Positions 17,837 through 26,159 of a stretch of 39,814 bases of DNA are shown here, in pieces. Within the stretch, counting starts at the first letter, position 1, and each line of letters opens with the position of its first letter. The notes below the pieces were generated by a model. The model was not told the DNA's origin. It ran no database searches and worked only from the letters and a program-made list of their open reading frames with translations. The DNA comes from JBBRVW01 sp038246545 (lineage in GTDB: Bacteria; Actinomycetota; Actinomycetes; JACCUZ01), in NCBI GenBank assembly GCA_038246545.1, contig JBBRVW010000043.1, forward strand, positions 1 to 39,814, in the 5' to 3' direction. Made by a program: the position numbers and the translations under genes.

Positions 17837-19746
17837 ACGCTCTCCTCCGTCCGGACCGCTGTGTGCTGCTGGTACCACTCCTCGAGCGTGAGCAGCTGCC
17901 AGATCTCCTTGGACCAGTCCGCTACGCCAACCCTGTCCTCATCGATCATCGAACGGACCCGCGACTTGTCGACCATCCCGGAGGTCACCAGCGAGCCGCG
18001 GGCAACCAGGTTCTCCACCATCTCCTGCAGGTCGCGCCGGACCCACGCACGCAGCGGTGCGCTGAACAGGGCCTTCGGCCGGTGCACGATCTGTTTGGGT
18101 AGCCACAGCTCGGCAGCTTCTTTGAGCGCGACCTTGCCTCGTCTACCGACGATCTTGCGATCCCCGGGGATCGCGAACGCTGCGCGGACGACCGCGTGGT
18201 CGACGAACGGGACGCGCACCTCCGTCGATGCCGCCATGCTGGCTCGGTCGGTGTAGGCGAGGTTGAGGCCGGTCAGGAACAGCCGGGTGTCGGTGAAGCA
18301 CATGCGGTTGACCTGGTCGTCCGGCGGTCCCTGTCGGTACACGTCCGCATGCTCCTCGACGAGGTCGTCGATCAGGGGCCACAGCTCCGGTGTGAGCAGC
18401 CCGCGTAGACCCCTGACGTCATAGTGGGTGTAGCTGCGGAGGAAGGCGGATTCCTCCGGCAGCTCGGCGAAGGACAGGAAGCGTTTGGCCCATCGGACAG
18501 AGCGGTACCCCCGCCGGTCGTTCGCCACCGGTAGCCGCCCGACGCAGCCACGCACGGCGTGACGGGCGGGAGCCGGGAGCCGGGAGTACCGGCCGGCGAG
18601 CAGACAGGCGTAGTGCTTGCGATAGCCGGCGAACAGCTCGTCGGCTCCCATCCCCGAGAGCAGGACCTTCACCCCAGCCTCCCGAGCAGCTGCGCAGATC
18701 AGGTAGGCGTTGATCGCCGCGGCATCCCCGATGGGCTCGTCGAGGATGCGCACCATGTCCGGAAGCAGATCGCTCACGTCGGGCGCGACCTGCACCTCGT
18801 GCAGAGTCATCCCGTGGTCGGCTGCCACCCGGCGCGCGTGGACGAGGTCGTCCGGCATGGCTTCGAAGCGCTTGTCCTGCGGCCGGAAGGACACCGTGTA
18901 GGCGTGGATGTTGCTCGTGTGCTCGGCGGCCAGCACCGAGAGGAGACTCGAGTCCAACCCGCCCGACAGGAAGGCGCCGACCGGCACGTCCGCCACCATG
19001 TGGGCTGCGACCGAATCGGCCAGCACGGTGCGCAGCTCCTCCACGGTGGGTGCCGGCTCCTCGGCGGACAGGAGCTCCTTCTGGGGGTCCCACCACGTCT
19101 GCAGCCGGTTGCCTCGGGGGGTCACCTGTAGCCAGGTGCCCGCCTCCAGCTTCCGGACGCCCCGCCAGACGCAGCGGCTGTCAGGGATCCAGGAGTAGAG
19201 CAGGGAAGCGACGACAGCAGAGGCGTCGATCTCGGGCGGGCCGACTATGGGCCGCAGCCCCTTCAGCTCGGAGGCGAACGCCACGCCGCCGTCCCGGGCT
19301 GTGTAGAACAGCGGCTTGATGCCGAACGCGTCGCGGACCAGGGCGAGCTCCTCGGTGCGCTCGTCGTACAGCGCGAACGCGAACATGCCTCGCAACCGGC
19401 CCAGGCACTTCGGACCCCAGCGTCGCCATGCCTCCAACAGGACTTCGGTGTCGGAGTTCGTGCGGAACCGGACACCGGAGTCACTGAGCTCCTGTCGCAG
19501 GTCCCGGTAGTTGTAGATCTCGCCGTTGAAGACCAGGGCCAACCCGTCCTTCAGGAACGGTTGGTCCGCCGCCGAGCTCAGGTCGATGATCGACAGGCGT
19601 CGGTGCCCGAGCGCGATCCGGCCGCCCGCACCTTGCTTCGAGTAAAAGCCTTCGGAGTCCGGGCCCCTGTGGGCGACGGCGCGTGACATCGCAGCCAGCG
19701 CTTCATTGCTGACCGGCAGGTTGTACGTGCCGACGATGCCGCACAT
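17833..19746 (-). CDS. asnB: Glutamine-dependent asparagine synthase-type amidotransferase
   Basis: A 637-residue enzyme with an N-terminal glutaminase domain starting MCGIVGTYNLP (catalytic Cys2 after Met removal) and RGPDSEGF, and a C-terminal synthetase domain with the PP-loop SGGLDSSLLSVLAAE, which adenylates a carboxylate. Family enzymes make asparagine; copies in O-antigen and capsule loci (WbpS-like) are thought to amidate uronic acids. Given the AlgD-like dehydrogenase and lyase in the same transcript, amidation of a sugar acid is the more likely role here, by inference. A 21-bp gap separates it from the SDR gene upstream. Confidence 0.86.
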   Translation of the reverse strand: MCGIVGTYNLPVSNEALAAMSRAVAHRGPDSEGFYSKQGAGGRIALGHRRLSIIDLSSAADQPFLKDGLALVFNGEIYNYRDLRQELSDSGVRFRTNSDTEVLLEAWRRWGPKCLGRLRGMFAFALYDERTEELALVRDAFGIKPLFYTARDGGVAFASELKGLRPIVGPPEIDASAVVASLLYSWIPDSRCVWRGVRKLEAGTWLQVTPRGNRLQTWWDPQKELLSAEEPAPTVEELRTVLADSVAAHMVADVPVGAFLSGGLDSSLLSVLAAEHTSNIHAYTVSFRPQDKRFEAMPDDLVHARRVAADHGMTLHEVQVAPDVSDLLPDMVRILDEPIGDAAAINAYLICAAAREAGVKVLLSGMGADELFAGYRKHYACLLAGRYSRLPAPARHAVRGCVGRLPVANDRRGYRSVRWAKRFLSFAELPEESAFLRSYTHYDVRGLRGLLTPELWPLIDDLVEEHADVYRQGPPDDQVNRMCFTDTRLFLTGLNLAYTDRASMAASTEVRVPFVDHAVVRAAFAIPGDRKIVGRRGKVALKEAAELWLPKQIVHRPKALFSAPLRAWVRRDLQEMVENLVARGSLVTSGMVDKSRVRSMIDEDRVGVADWSKEIWQLLTLEEWYQQHTAVRTEESV

Positions 19747-19767
19747 CTCAGTGTCCGTCTCCAGACA

Positions 19768-20538
19768 TCAGTAGGTCGACTCCGCCGGCCGCATCCACAC
19801 CTCGGTGACCTCAGCTCTCCGCGCGAGGCACAGTGCGTCCAGGGTGATAGCGGCAACGTCCTCCGGCTGGAGCAGTCGTTCCGGCTGGTAGGCGTCGGCA
19901 CGGCCCTCGAGCGCGAAGATTTCTGTCTGCCGGGGTGTCGCCGTCCGCCCGGGGAAGACAGCCAGGACCCGAACGTCCGCACCTGACAGCTCCTCCCGCA
20001 ACGCACGGACGAGGGCTGCTTGTGCCGTCTGGGCAGCCGCATACGCCCCGAGGTGGGCTGTCGCACGGACGGTGGACTCCATGAACACGATGTCGCTGGG
20101 ACGAGACCGGAGCGTCGGCAGCAGCAGCTGAGTGAGCAGGTAGGGAGCCCGCACGCTGAGCTGGTACTGGGCGTCGAGATCCTCGACCCGGGAGTCCTCG
20201 ACCGTCCCCCTGGCGTACTGGCCTCCACAGTGCACCAGGAGATCGACGGCCTCGCCGCCGGCGCCGGCGTGGTCGGCTGCCGCTCGGATAGCGGCCTCGG
20301 AGGTCAGGTCCGCAGCCAGGGGGTGGCAGAGCTCTCCACCTTCTCGAGCGACCTCGATCAGCCTGGTGCTGGCCCGGGCGAGCAGCTGAACCGCAGCCCC
20401 TTCGCGTGCCAGCGCGAGGGCCAGTGCCCGGCCGATGCCCTGCGAGGCGCCGGTGACGAGGGCTGTGCGGCCCTCGAAGCGCAGCTGGCTGGCGGGTCGC
20501 ACCACGCCGCGCGCCTCGGCGTCCGCGATCGATGGCAC
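19768..20538 (-). CDS. Short-chain dehydrogenase/reductase-like protein with altered catalytic residues
   Basis: A 256-residue classical SDR fold: TGASQGIG at 29-36 binds the nicotinamide cofactor and the Rossmann core is intact. The active site is unusual. The Ser is present near 155, Tyr166 is present (GAYAAAQ), but the lysine four residues later is Gln170; codon CAG is clear. The NNAG-like motif reads HCGG and the usual catalytic Asn position (before VRAP) is Ser. It may bind cofactor without normal catalysis, act as a partner subunit, or use another mechanism. GTG start; only 3 bp follow the RmlC stop, so it is co-transcribed. Confidence 0.78.
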   Translation of the reverse strand: MPSIADAEARGVVRPASQLRFEGRTALVTGASQGIGRALALALAREGAAVQLLARASTRLIEVAREGGELCHPLAADLTSEAAIRAAADHAGAGGEAVDLLVHCGGQYARGTVEDSRVEDLDAQYQLSVRAPYLLTQLLLPTLRSRPSDIVFMESTVRATAHLGAYAAAQTAQAALVRALREELSGADVRVLAVFPGRTATPRQTEIFALEGRADAYQPERLLQPEDVAAITLDALCLARRAEVTEVWMRPAESTY

Positions 20539-20541
20539 GGC

Positions 20542-21132
20542 TCAGTTCCCGCTGCCGTCGGACTCGACGAGGTCGTCGGTCGTCGCGTGCCGCAGTTGGG
20601 TGAGCACGTCCGACAGACTCGGGTGCCGCTGATCCCGGTCGGAGATCAGCGTGACGGGCTGTGGCCATGCGATGGACAGCTGAGGGTCGTCCCACGCGAT
20701 GCCAACCTCCGCCTCCGGGCAGTACTCGGCATCTATCCGGTAGCACACGTCGGCGACGTCGGTCAGGGCTTGGAACCCATGTGCCAGCCCAGCGGGGAGG
20801 AAGACAGAGACATGATCGACGTCATCGAGCACGACCGCCTGATGGCGCAGGTACGTCGGCGACGACGGCCTGAGGTCGACCGCGACGTCGTACACGCATC
20901 CGTAGGAGCAGCGCACGAGCTTTCCCTCGCCGCCGTCGTGGCGGTAGTGCAGGCCTCGGACGACGCCCCCGAAGGAACGTGACTGGCTGTCCTGCACGAA
21001 CGCTGCCACGTCGAGTCCGGCGTCTGCCGCGGCTTTGGTGTCGAACGTTCGCGTGAAGAAGCCGCGATCGTCCGAGACCGGCGTCGGCTCGAAGACGAGC
21101 ACACCGTGCAGCTCACCGGGTCGAACTCGCAT
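20542..21132 (-). CDS. dTDP-4-dehydrorhamnose 3,5-epimerase-like (RmlC family)
   Basis: A 196-residue cupin enzyme. GVLVFEPTPVSDDRGFFTRTF, SRSFGGVVRGLHYR with the catalytic His in GLHY, GKLVRCSYGCVYDVAVDLR and VFLPAGLAHGFQAL are all RmlC blocks. It epimerises a dTDP- or similar 4-keto-6-deoxyhexose at C3 and C5. ATG 21132 follows GGAGG with a 6-base spacer. A much longer open frame upstream is the antisense of the methyltransferase gene. It starts the minus-strand run down to 9978. RmlA, RmlB and RmlD are not in the window, so substrate supply is elsewhere, or the substrate is a CDP-sugar. Confidence 0.88.
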   Translation of the reverse strand: MRVRPGELHGVLVFEPTPVSDDRGFFTRTFDTKAAADAGLDVAAFVQDSQSRSFGGVVRGLHYRHDGGEGKLVRCSYGCVYDVAVDLRPSSPTYLRHQAVVLDDVDHVSVFLPAGLAHGFQALTDVADVCYRIDAEYCPEAEVGIAWDDPQLSIAWPQPVTLISDRDQRHPSLSDVLTQLRHATTDDLVESDGSGN

Positions 21133-21180
21133 GTATACCTCCGGGAATGAGGCAGGCTGTCGGTTGTCGGAAGGAGCGTC
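21133..21180. promoter_or_regulatory. Short divergent control region
   Basis: Only 48 bp separate the divergent starts of the RmlC-like and methyltransferase-like genes. Both ribosome-binding sites (GGAGG for the minus gene, GGAAGGAG for the plus gene) are inside, leaving little room for two separate promoters; promoters may overlap coding sequence or transcripts may be leaderless-like. No -10/-35 pair is convincing. Confidence 0.4.
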
Positions 21181-22305
21181 ATGTCGCAGGCAACCTGTCG
21201 CGGCTGCGGATCGCGGGTGCTGGACAGGGTTCTCAACCTCGGCCTGCAGCCGGGATCGGACCACTTCCCGCGGATCACCGAGCCGATAGCGGACGAGCGT
21301 TGGCCGCTGGGGCTCTGGCTCTGCGGCCGGTGCAACCTCGTGCAGCTGGGCTCGGTAACGCCGCGGCTGCCGGAACCCCTGCTCGCGGTCGAGTCGGCGA
21401 CCAGTCGCGCACATGCCGCAGAGTCCGTCGAGGCGATCCTTCATAGCGAACGCCATCTCGAGGGCGGAACCGTGGTGGAGTTCGCAAGCCATCACGGTGG
21501 GTCCTGGCTCGACCACCTCGCGTCGTCGGGCTGCCGTCTCGCTGAGGCCGACCGGCCGGCAGACCTTGTGGTCGACGTCCATGCGCTGGCGCACGAGCCT
21601 GAGATCTCGCAGGCGCTCGCGCTGCGTACCGGCCGGCTCGCGACTCATGGCCTGCTGGTGCTGGAGTTCCATCACCTCCTGCCGCTCGTCCTCGGCACAC
21701 AGTTCGACACGGTGCGCCACGGGCACTGGTCGTACCTCTCGCTCACCGCGCTCCAACACCTCGCAGCGCGTCAGGGACTGAAGGTGTTGTCGGCAGTTGA
21801 CGTGCCGGTGTTCGGCGGCAGCCTGCGCGTGACTCTGGCGCACTCCTCGATCGACCGCCCACCGGACGCCACAGTGCAGGAGGTCTTGGAGAGGGAAGCC
21901 GCCGCTGGGTTGGCTGACGCGGCTCAGCTCGCCGCCCTGCAGGACACCACACTGGCAGCGTCTCGTGCGCTGCACGCCTATCTCGAGTCGCTGAGGGCCG
22001 CCGGCCGGGTCGTGCTCGGCTACGGCGCGCCGTCGAAGGCCGGGGTACTCCTCGGGGTGAGCCACATAGGACCCGACCTGCTGCCGTTCACCGTGGACGC
22101 GGCCGCTGCCAAGCACGGGCGACGCATCCCCGCGTGCGGAGTGCCGATCCGTCCCGTGGAGGACCTTCGTGCGGCTCGTCCCGATGTGGTGCTCGTCCTG
22201 GCGTGGGACATCGTCGACGAGGTCGTCGACCAACTGGAAGCGGGCGGTGGCTGGGGCGCCAGCTACGTCGTTCCGTTGCCCGAACCGCACGCCGTTCGGC
22301 GGTGA
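21181..22305 (+). CDS. C-methyltransferase-like protein with degenerate SAM site
   Basis: A 374-residue relative of sugar C-methyltransferases (TylC3/NovU/TcaB9 type). The zinc-binding head is intact (C6, C9, C48, C51), and the C-terminal domain retains GYGAPSKAGVLL and LVLAWDIVDEVVDQL. The central SAM-binding part is short: residues 98-140 read VVEFASHHGGSWLDHLASS then ADRPADLVVDVHALAHEPE, so the E-x-x-S-N-D-G loop of the paralogue at 23827 is E-F-A-S-H-H-G, and about 40 residues around the second SAM motif are missing. The catalytic YHEHYSY becomes RHGHWSY. It may have lost methylation or changed function. Good ribosome site GGAAGGAG; convergent with the PIG-L gene. Confidence 0.72.
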   Translation: MSQATCRGCGSRVLDRVLNLGLQPGSDHFPRITEPIADERWPLGLWLCGRCNLVQLGSVTPRLPEPLLAVESATSRAHAAESVEAILHSERHLEGGTVVEFASHHGGSWLDHLASSGCRLAEADRPADLVVDVHALAHEPEISQALALRTGRLATHGLLVLEFHHLLPLVLGTQFDTVRHGHWSYLSLTALQHLAARQGLKVLSAVDVPVFGGSLRVTLAHSSIDRPPDATVQEVLEREAAAGLADAAQLAALQDTTLAASRALHAYLESLRAAGRVVLGYGAPSKAGVLLGVSHIGPDLLPFTVDAAAAKHGRRIPACGVPIRPVEDLRAARPDVVLVLAWDIVDEVVDQLEAGGGWGASYVVPLPEPHAVRR

Positions 22306-22313
22306 TCCGACGG

Positions 22314-22961
22314 CTACCACGCCAGCACCGCCTTCGCAGAAGTGAAGGCTTCGGCATACTTCGCGCGGCACTCTGCGCCGCGCAGACGAGCCAGGCCGAC
22401 AAACACGTCGTCGTCGAACCAGTCCTTGGAGGCCTGCGACGGGAACGCCTTGCGGAGCCGCAGCACCTTCTCACGCACGAGCTCATCGCTGAGGGTGACG
22501 TAGACCATCGGCCTGCCGAGGTCACCATCCCACTTCGGTATCTCGTACCCGAGCACGAGATGGTCCCGCCACACCGTCGGCACGATCTCAGCGATCGTGC
22601 GGTGGTCCTGGTGAGCGTCGTTGACGCTGGGGGCGAGGACCAGGTCGACCTGTCGTCTCTGTGCCGTCTCCTCCAGCAACTCTTTGGTCTCGCCCCAGAA
22701 CGCGGGGAGACGCCCGTCGGGGAGGCCCCCCGTCCGGATCGCGATCTCGTGCCCCGGCAGGAAGAGCTGGGCGCTGTTGCGGGCCTCCTCGAGTCGCACC
22801 GGATCCCCCGTCGCGACAACGAACTCGACCGTGAGGTCGGGCACCGACGCCGCGAGCTTTAGCAAAGTGCCGCCGCAGCCGATCTCGATGTCGTCGGGGT
22901 GAGCCCCGAGGGCCACGATGTGGAGTGCGCGGCTGGTCAGGTCCAGCATCAACGGGTGCAT
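22314..22961 (-). CDS. PIG-L-family zinc deacetylase
   Basis: A 215-residue LmbE/PIG-L enzyme that would remove an N-acetyl group from a sugar or sugar conjugate. ALGAHPDDIEIGCGG carries the His-Pro-Asp-Asp zinc/catalytic motif and SVNDAHQDHRT supplies the later His-x-x-Asp-His motif. ATG 22961 is chosen because its first base overlaps the last base of the cytidylyltransferase stop (TGATG) and the conserved part begins about 10 residues in; a longer frame to 23048 lies inside that neighbour. Members next to cytidylyltransferase and C-methyltransferase genes occur in deoxyaminosugar loci. Its stop is 8 bp from that of the convergent methyltransferase. Confidence 0.83.
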   Translation of the reverse strand: MHPLMLDLTSRALHIVALGAHPDDIEIGCGGTLLKLAASVPDLTVEFVVATGDPVRLEEARNSAQLFLPGHEIAIRTGGLPDGRLPAFWGETKELLEETAQRRQVDLVLAPSVNDAHQDHRTIAEIVPTVWRDHLVLGYEIPKWDGDLGRPMVYVTLSDELVREKVLRLRKAFPSQASKDWFDDDVFVGLARLRGAECRAKYAEAFTSAKAVLAW

Positions 22962-23803
22962 CAGTTGGAGACCATCACCCGGGGTGGAGGAAGCTTGAGG
23001 GCGGACGGCGGCGCATACAGCTTCTCGCTCGGCGACCACACCGCCCACGGGCGCGTGCCGTTGCGGTGCAGATCCTCGAGGTAGTTGCGCTCTTTGAGAG
23101 TGTCCATTGGTGCCCAGAAACCGATATGGGGAACCGCGAGCAGCTTGCCCTCCGCCGCGAGCCGGGGGAATGCGTGGCCCACCAGGTCTTCGCCTTCGCC
23201 GAGTACGTCGAAGAGTTCTTGACGAAGCACGAAGTAGCCACCGTTCACCCAGAGGGGCAGATCGGTCGCCGAATGCAGCTGGCGGACGCGGGAGTCATCG
23301 TCGAAGTCGACCAGATGGAAGGAAGCCTGCGGGGGAACCGCGAGCAGGCTGGCTGTCATGTCGGTGGCGGCGAAACGTTCGATGATCTGGTCCATCGGCG
23401 CGTCCGTCAGCACATCGCCGTAGTTGGCGAGGAAGACCTCGTCACCATCGAGGTACGGTCGCACCCGTCGCAGGCGTTCGCCGATACTCGTCTCGATGCC
23501 CGTGTCCACGAAAGTGATGCGCCACTCGCTGATGTCGGAATCGAGCAGCTCGATCTGCCTGCCGCCCTTCGCGAGGACGAAGTCGTTCGAGTGCGTCTCC
23601 TCATAGTTCAGGAAGTACTGCTTCACTGCGGCGGCTCCGTAGCCGAGACACAGAATGAACTCGTTGTGGCCGAAGTGCGCGTAGTACCGCATCACGTGCC
23701 AGAGCACGGGCCGATCCCCGATGCTCATCATGGGTTTCGGGGCAGAGTCGACGCCGCTGCGCATGCGCAGTCCGAGTCCCCCGCAGAAGATCACAACCTT
23801 CAT
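22961..23803 (-). CDS. rfbF: Glucose-1-phosphate cytidylyltransferase
   Basis: A 280-residue nucleotidyltransferase that would make CDP-glucose from CTP and glucose-1-phosphate, the first step of CDP-deoxysugar synthesis. MKVVIFCGGLGLRMR is the nucleotide-binding start, PKPMMSIGDRPVLWHVMRYY the sugar-site block, and EVFLANYGDVLTD and GFWAPMDTLKERNYLE are typical of RfbF rather than RmlA. Length is normal. ATG start behind AGGAG. The next enzyme of that route, CDP-glucose 4,6-dehydratase, is not in the window. Confidence 0.88.
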   Translation of the reverse strand: MKVVIFCGGLGLRMRSGVDSAPKPMMSIGDRPVLWHVMRYYAHFGHNEFILCLGYGAAAVKQYFLNYEETHSNDFVLAKGGRQIELLDSDISEWRITFVDTGIETSIGERLRRVRPYLDGDEVFLANYGDVLTDAPMDQIIERFAATDMTASLLAVPPQASFHLVDFDDDSRVRQLHSATDLPLWVNGGYFVLRQELFDVLGEGEDLVGHAFPRLAAEGKLLAVPHIGFWAPMDTLKERNYLEDLHRNGTRPWAVWSPSEKLYAPPSALKLPPPRVMVSN

Positions 23804-23826
23804 ATCGCCGCTCCTGACCTAAATGA

Positions 23827-25059
23827 TTAGATGATCTCGAGACGCGGGATCGGCACGACGAACTGCGCTCCCCAGTCACGGGCGTACGAGAGTTGGTGCA
23901 AAACCTCCTCACGAAGGTTCCAGGGGAGGATCACGATGTAATCCGGGCGCACTTCGGCAAGCCGTTCCGGCGCATGAATCGGGATGTGCGACCCGGGCAG
24001 GAACATCCCCTGCTTGTGCGGGTTCCGGTCCACCGTGAACGGCAGCAGGTCGCTGCGCACGCCACAGTGGTTCAGCAGCGTGTTGCCCTTTCCCGGGGCG
24101 CCGTAGCCGGCAGTCGAGCGGCCTCGTCTGGCAGCCTCGAGCAGGAAGTTCAACAGGTCGGACTTGACCTCGAGCACCGCCCGGGAGAAGTGCCGGTGCC
24201 CCTCGATGGTGTGCAGTCCGGCCGCTTCCTCAGCGGCCAGGACGTCCGCCACCCGGGGCGTCGGTGACCCAGCCGAGATGGACGGCCTGGCGAGGACTCG
24301 CAACGACCCACCGTGGGTCGGCAAGGTCTCCACATCCACGACCCGCAGGTCACCGGCGGCCAGGGCTTGCGCGGCGGTGCGCAGCGTGAAGTACGAGTAG
24401 TGCTCGTGGTAGATCGTGTCGTACTGTCGCCGCTCGATGAGGCGCAGCAGGTGCGGGAACTCCAGCGACACCGTGCCATGGTCGGCAACCAGCGCGCGAA
24501 GCCCACGCACGAAGTCGACTAGTTCCGGAACATGGGCGAAGACGTTGTTGCCCACCACCAGGTCGGCCTGGCCGTAGCGGTTGGCGACGTCCTTGCCCGT
24601 GGCTTCGCCAAGGAACAGGCACTCGGTACGAATCCCCCTGGCGCGGGCAACAGCGGCGATGTTGGCGGCCGGCTCTATCCCCACGGCGGGTATCCCACGC
24701 GCGACCACGTGCTGGAGAAGGTAGCCGTCGTTGCTCGCCACCTCGACGACAAGGCTGTCCGGTCCTAAGCGCAGACTCTCCGCCGTGTCCGCGACGAAAC
24801 GGCGTGCATGGTCGACCCAGCTGTCGGAGTACGAGGAGAAGTAGGCGTAGTCGCTGAACACCTCGTCCGGCGCGATGTACGCCGGTAGCTGGACAAGGAA
24901 GCAGGCGTCGCAGATTCGCACGTTCAGGGGGTGGAAGGTCTCGGGGAGGTCCAGCTCGTCCTGGCGCAAGTAGCTCTCGCACGGTGGCGACATGCCCAGG
25001 TCGACGAACGTCCTGGTCAGCTCCTGCCCGCACAGCCTGCAGAGCGTCGCGGTGCTCAC
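23827..25059 (-). CDS. SAM-dependent sugar C-methyltransferase
   Basis: A 410-residue enzyme of the NovU/TylC3/TcaB9 type, which adds a methyl group to C3 of a 4-keto-deoxysugar. Zinc-binding cysteines C7, C10, C50 and C53 form the head domain. VVEVASNDGYLLQ (104-116) is the SAM motif, GQADLVVGNNVFAHVPEL the second SAM block, and YHEHYSYF (217-224) carries the catalytic Tyr/His. The C-terminal domain has TAGYGAPGKGNTLLNHCG. All expected motifs are present, unlike its relative at 21181. GTG start overlaps the stop of the epimerase gene (GTGA at 25056-25059), so the two are coupled. Confidence 0.88.
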   Translation of the reverse strand: MSTATLCRLCGQELTRTFVDLGMSPPCESYLRQDELDLPETFHPLNVRICDACFLVQLPAYIAPDEVFSDYAYFSSYSDSWVDHARRFVADTAESLRLGPDSLVVEVASNDGYLLQHVVARGIPAVGIEPAANIAAVARARGIRTECLFLGEATGKDVANRYGQADLVVGNNVFAHVPELVDFVRGLRALVADHGTVSLEFPHLLRLIERRQYDTIYHEHYSYFTLRTAAQALAAGDLRVVDVETLPTHGGSLRVLARPSISAGSPTPRVADVLAAEEAAGLHTIEGHRHFSRAVLEVKSDLLNFLLEAARRGRSTAGYGAPGKGNTLLNHCGVRSDLLPFTVDRNPHKQGMFLPGSHIPIHAPERLAEVRPDYIVILPWNLREEVLHQLSYARDWGAQFVVPIPRLEII

Positions 25060-26132
25060 GCCGAGACCGCCGTGGGACCGGAATGGACGAGGGTCGCGAA
25101 GTCGAGGTCCGTCTGCCGGTGCAGCAGCTCGTCGACGAAGCCGGCCGTCAGCAGCTCTTTGATCCGGCGCAGTCTGGTGAACCGGGACGACATGAACTCC
25201 TCGAGTGTGAGGCCGTGGTCGTGGTACGCCGTCACCAGCTCGTCAACCCCCGCCTGGACGGTCCACCCCAGCCGTAGGTCCGCAAACGTGTCGCTCAGCT
25301 TGGCGAAATCGACCTGGTAGCTCCGCAAGTCCGGTCCTGCGTCCTTGGCGAGCTGAACCGAGGAGCCGGGTACCGCGGCGGACACGAGCTCGGCGATGTC
25401 GAAGATGCGAACGTTGTCCTCGCTGCGCCCGACGTTGAAGGCTTCGTCGTGCACGACCTCGCGGGGTGCCTCGAGAACGGCTGCGCAAGCGCGGCTGATG
25501 TCCTCGACGTGCACGAGCGGCCGCCAGGGGGTGCCATCGCTCTCCAACTTCACCCTGCCGGTCGTCACGGCGATCCCGGTGAGGTTGTTCAGGACGATGT
25601 CGAGGCGCAATCGCGGAGAAGCGCCGTACGCCGTGGCGTTGCGGAGGTACGTCGGGCTGAACTCGTCGTCGGCCAACGACGACAGCTGTCCCTCTGCCAG
25701 GGCCTTCGTCTCGCCGTACGGCGTGACAGGATTCATGGGAGCGTCCTCCGCCACCGCGGTCGAACCTGCCGCGCCATACAGGCTGCAGGACGAGGCGAAG
25801 ACGAACCGCGGCACGGACGCGGCCTTGGCCGCGCGCGCCAGGTGAACCGTCCCATGGAGGTTGATCGAGAAGGTCGAGGCGCGGTTCAGGTGGCCAAGCG
25901 GGTCGTTGGAGAGCGCCGCCAAGCAGACCACGGCGTCGTAACCCTCCAGCTCGGGCGGCTGAACGACGCGGATGTCCCTCGGCCGCTCGTCTGCTGCACC
26001 GGGTCCACCCTTGAAGTCGCAGCCTTCGTAGAGGCCGGAGTCCAACCCCTCGACCTCGTGACCTGCAGCGCGCAGGAAGGGCACCAGGACCGCGCCGATG
26101 TAACCGCGATGGCCGGCAACCAAGATCTTCAA
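25056..26132 (-). CDS. NAD-dependent epimerase/dehydratase (extended SDR)
   Basis: A 358-residue nucleotide-sugar enzyme. KILVAGHRGYIGAVLVPFL is the NAD motif, FASSCSLYGAAG holds the Ser, and VTPYGETKALAE the Tyr-x-x-x-Lys pair. WRPLVHVEDISRACAAVLE and EAFNVGRSEDNVRI fit the family. It could reduce or epimerise the 4-keto-sugar after C-methylation, as its gene is translationally coupled to the C-methyltransferase. The start is TTG 26132, preceded by AGGAGGGG. It lies 27 bp after the priming transferase stop. Confidence 0.83.
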   Translation of the reverse strand: MKILVAGHRGYIGAVLVPFLRAAGHEVEGLDSGLYEGCDFKGGPGAADERPRDIRVVQPPELEGYDAVVCLAALSNDPLGHLNRASTFSINLHGTVHLARAAKAASVPRFVFASSCSLYGAAGSTAVAEDAPMNPVTPYGETKALAEGQLSSLADDEFSPTYLRNATAYGASPRLRLDIVLNNLTGIAVTTGRVKLESDGTPWRPLVHVEDISRACAAVLEAPREVVHDEAFNVGRSEDNVRIFDIAELVSAAVPGSSVQLAKDAGPDLRSYQVDFAKLSDTFADLRLGWTVQAGVDELVTAYHDHGLTLEEFMSSRFTRLRRIKELLTAGFVDELLHRQTDLDFATLVHSGPTAVSA

Positions 26133-26159
26133 GGCCCCTCCTAGTGGTGTCGAGAGTGG

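Noticed and set aside
21133..22371. N-terminal extension of the RmlC-like gene
   Set aside because: The extra 413 residues mirror the divergent methyltransferase gene and have no RmlC homology.
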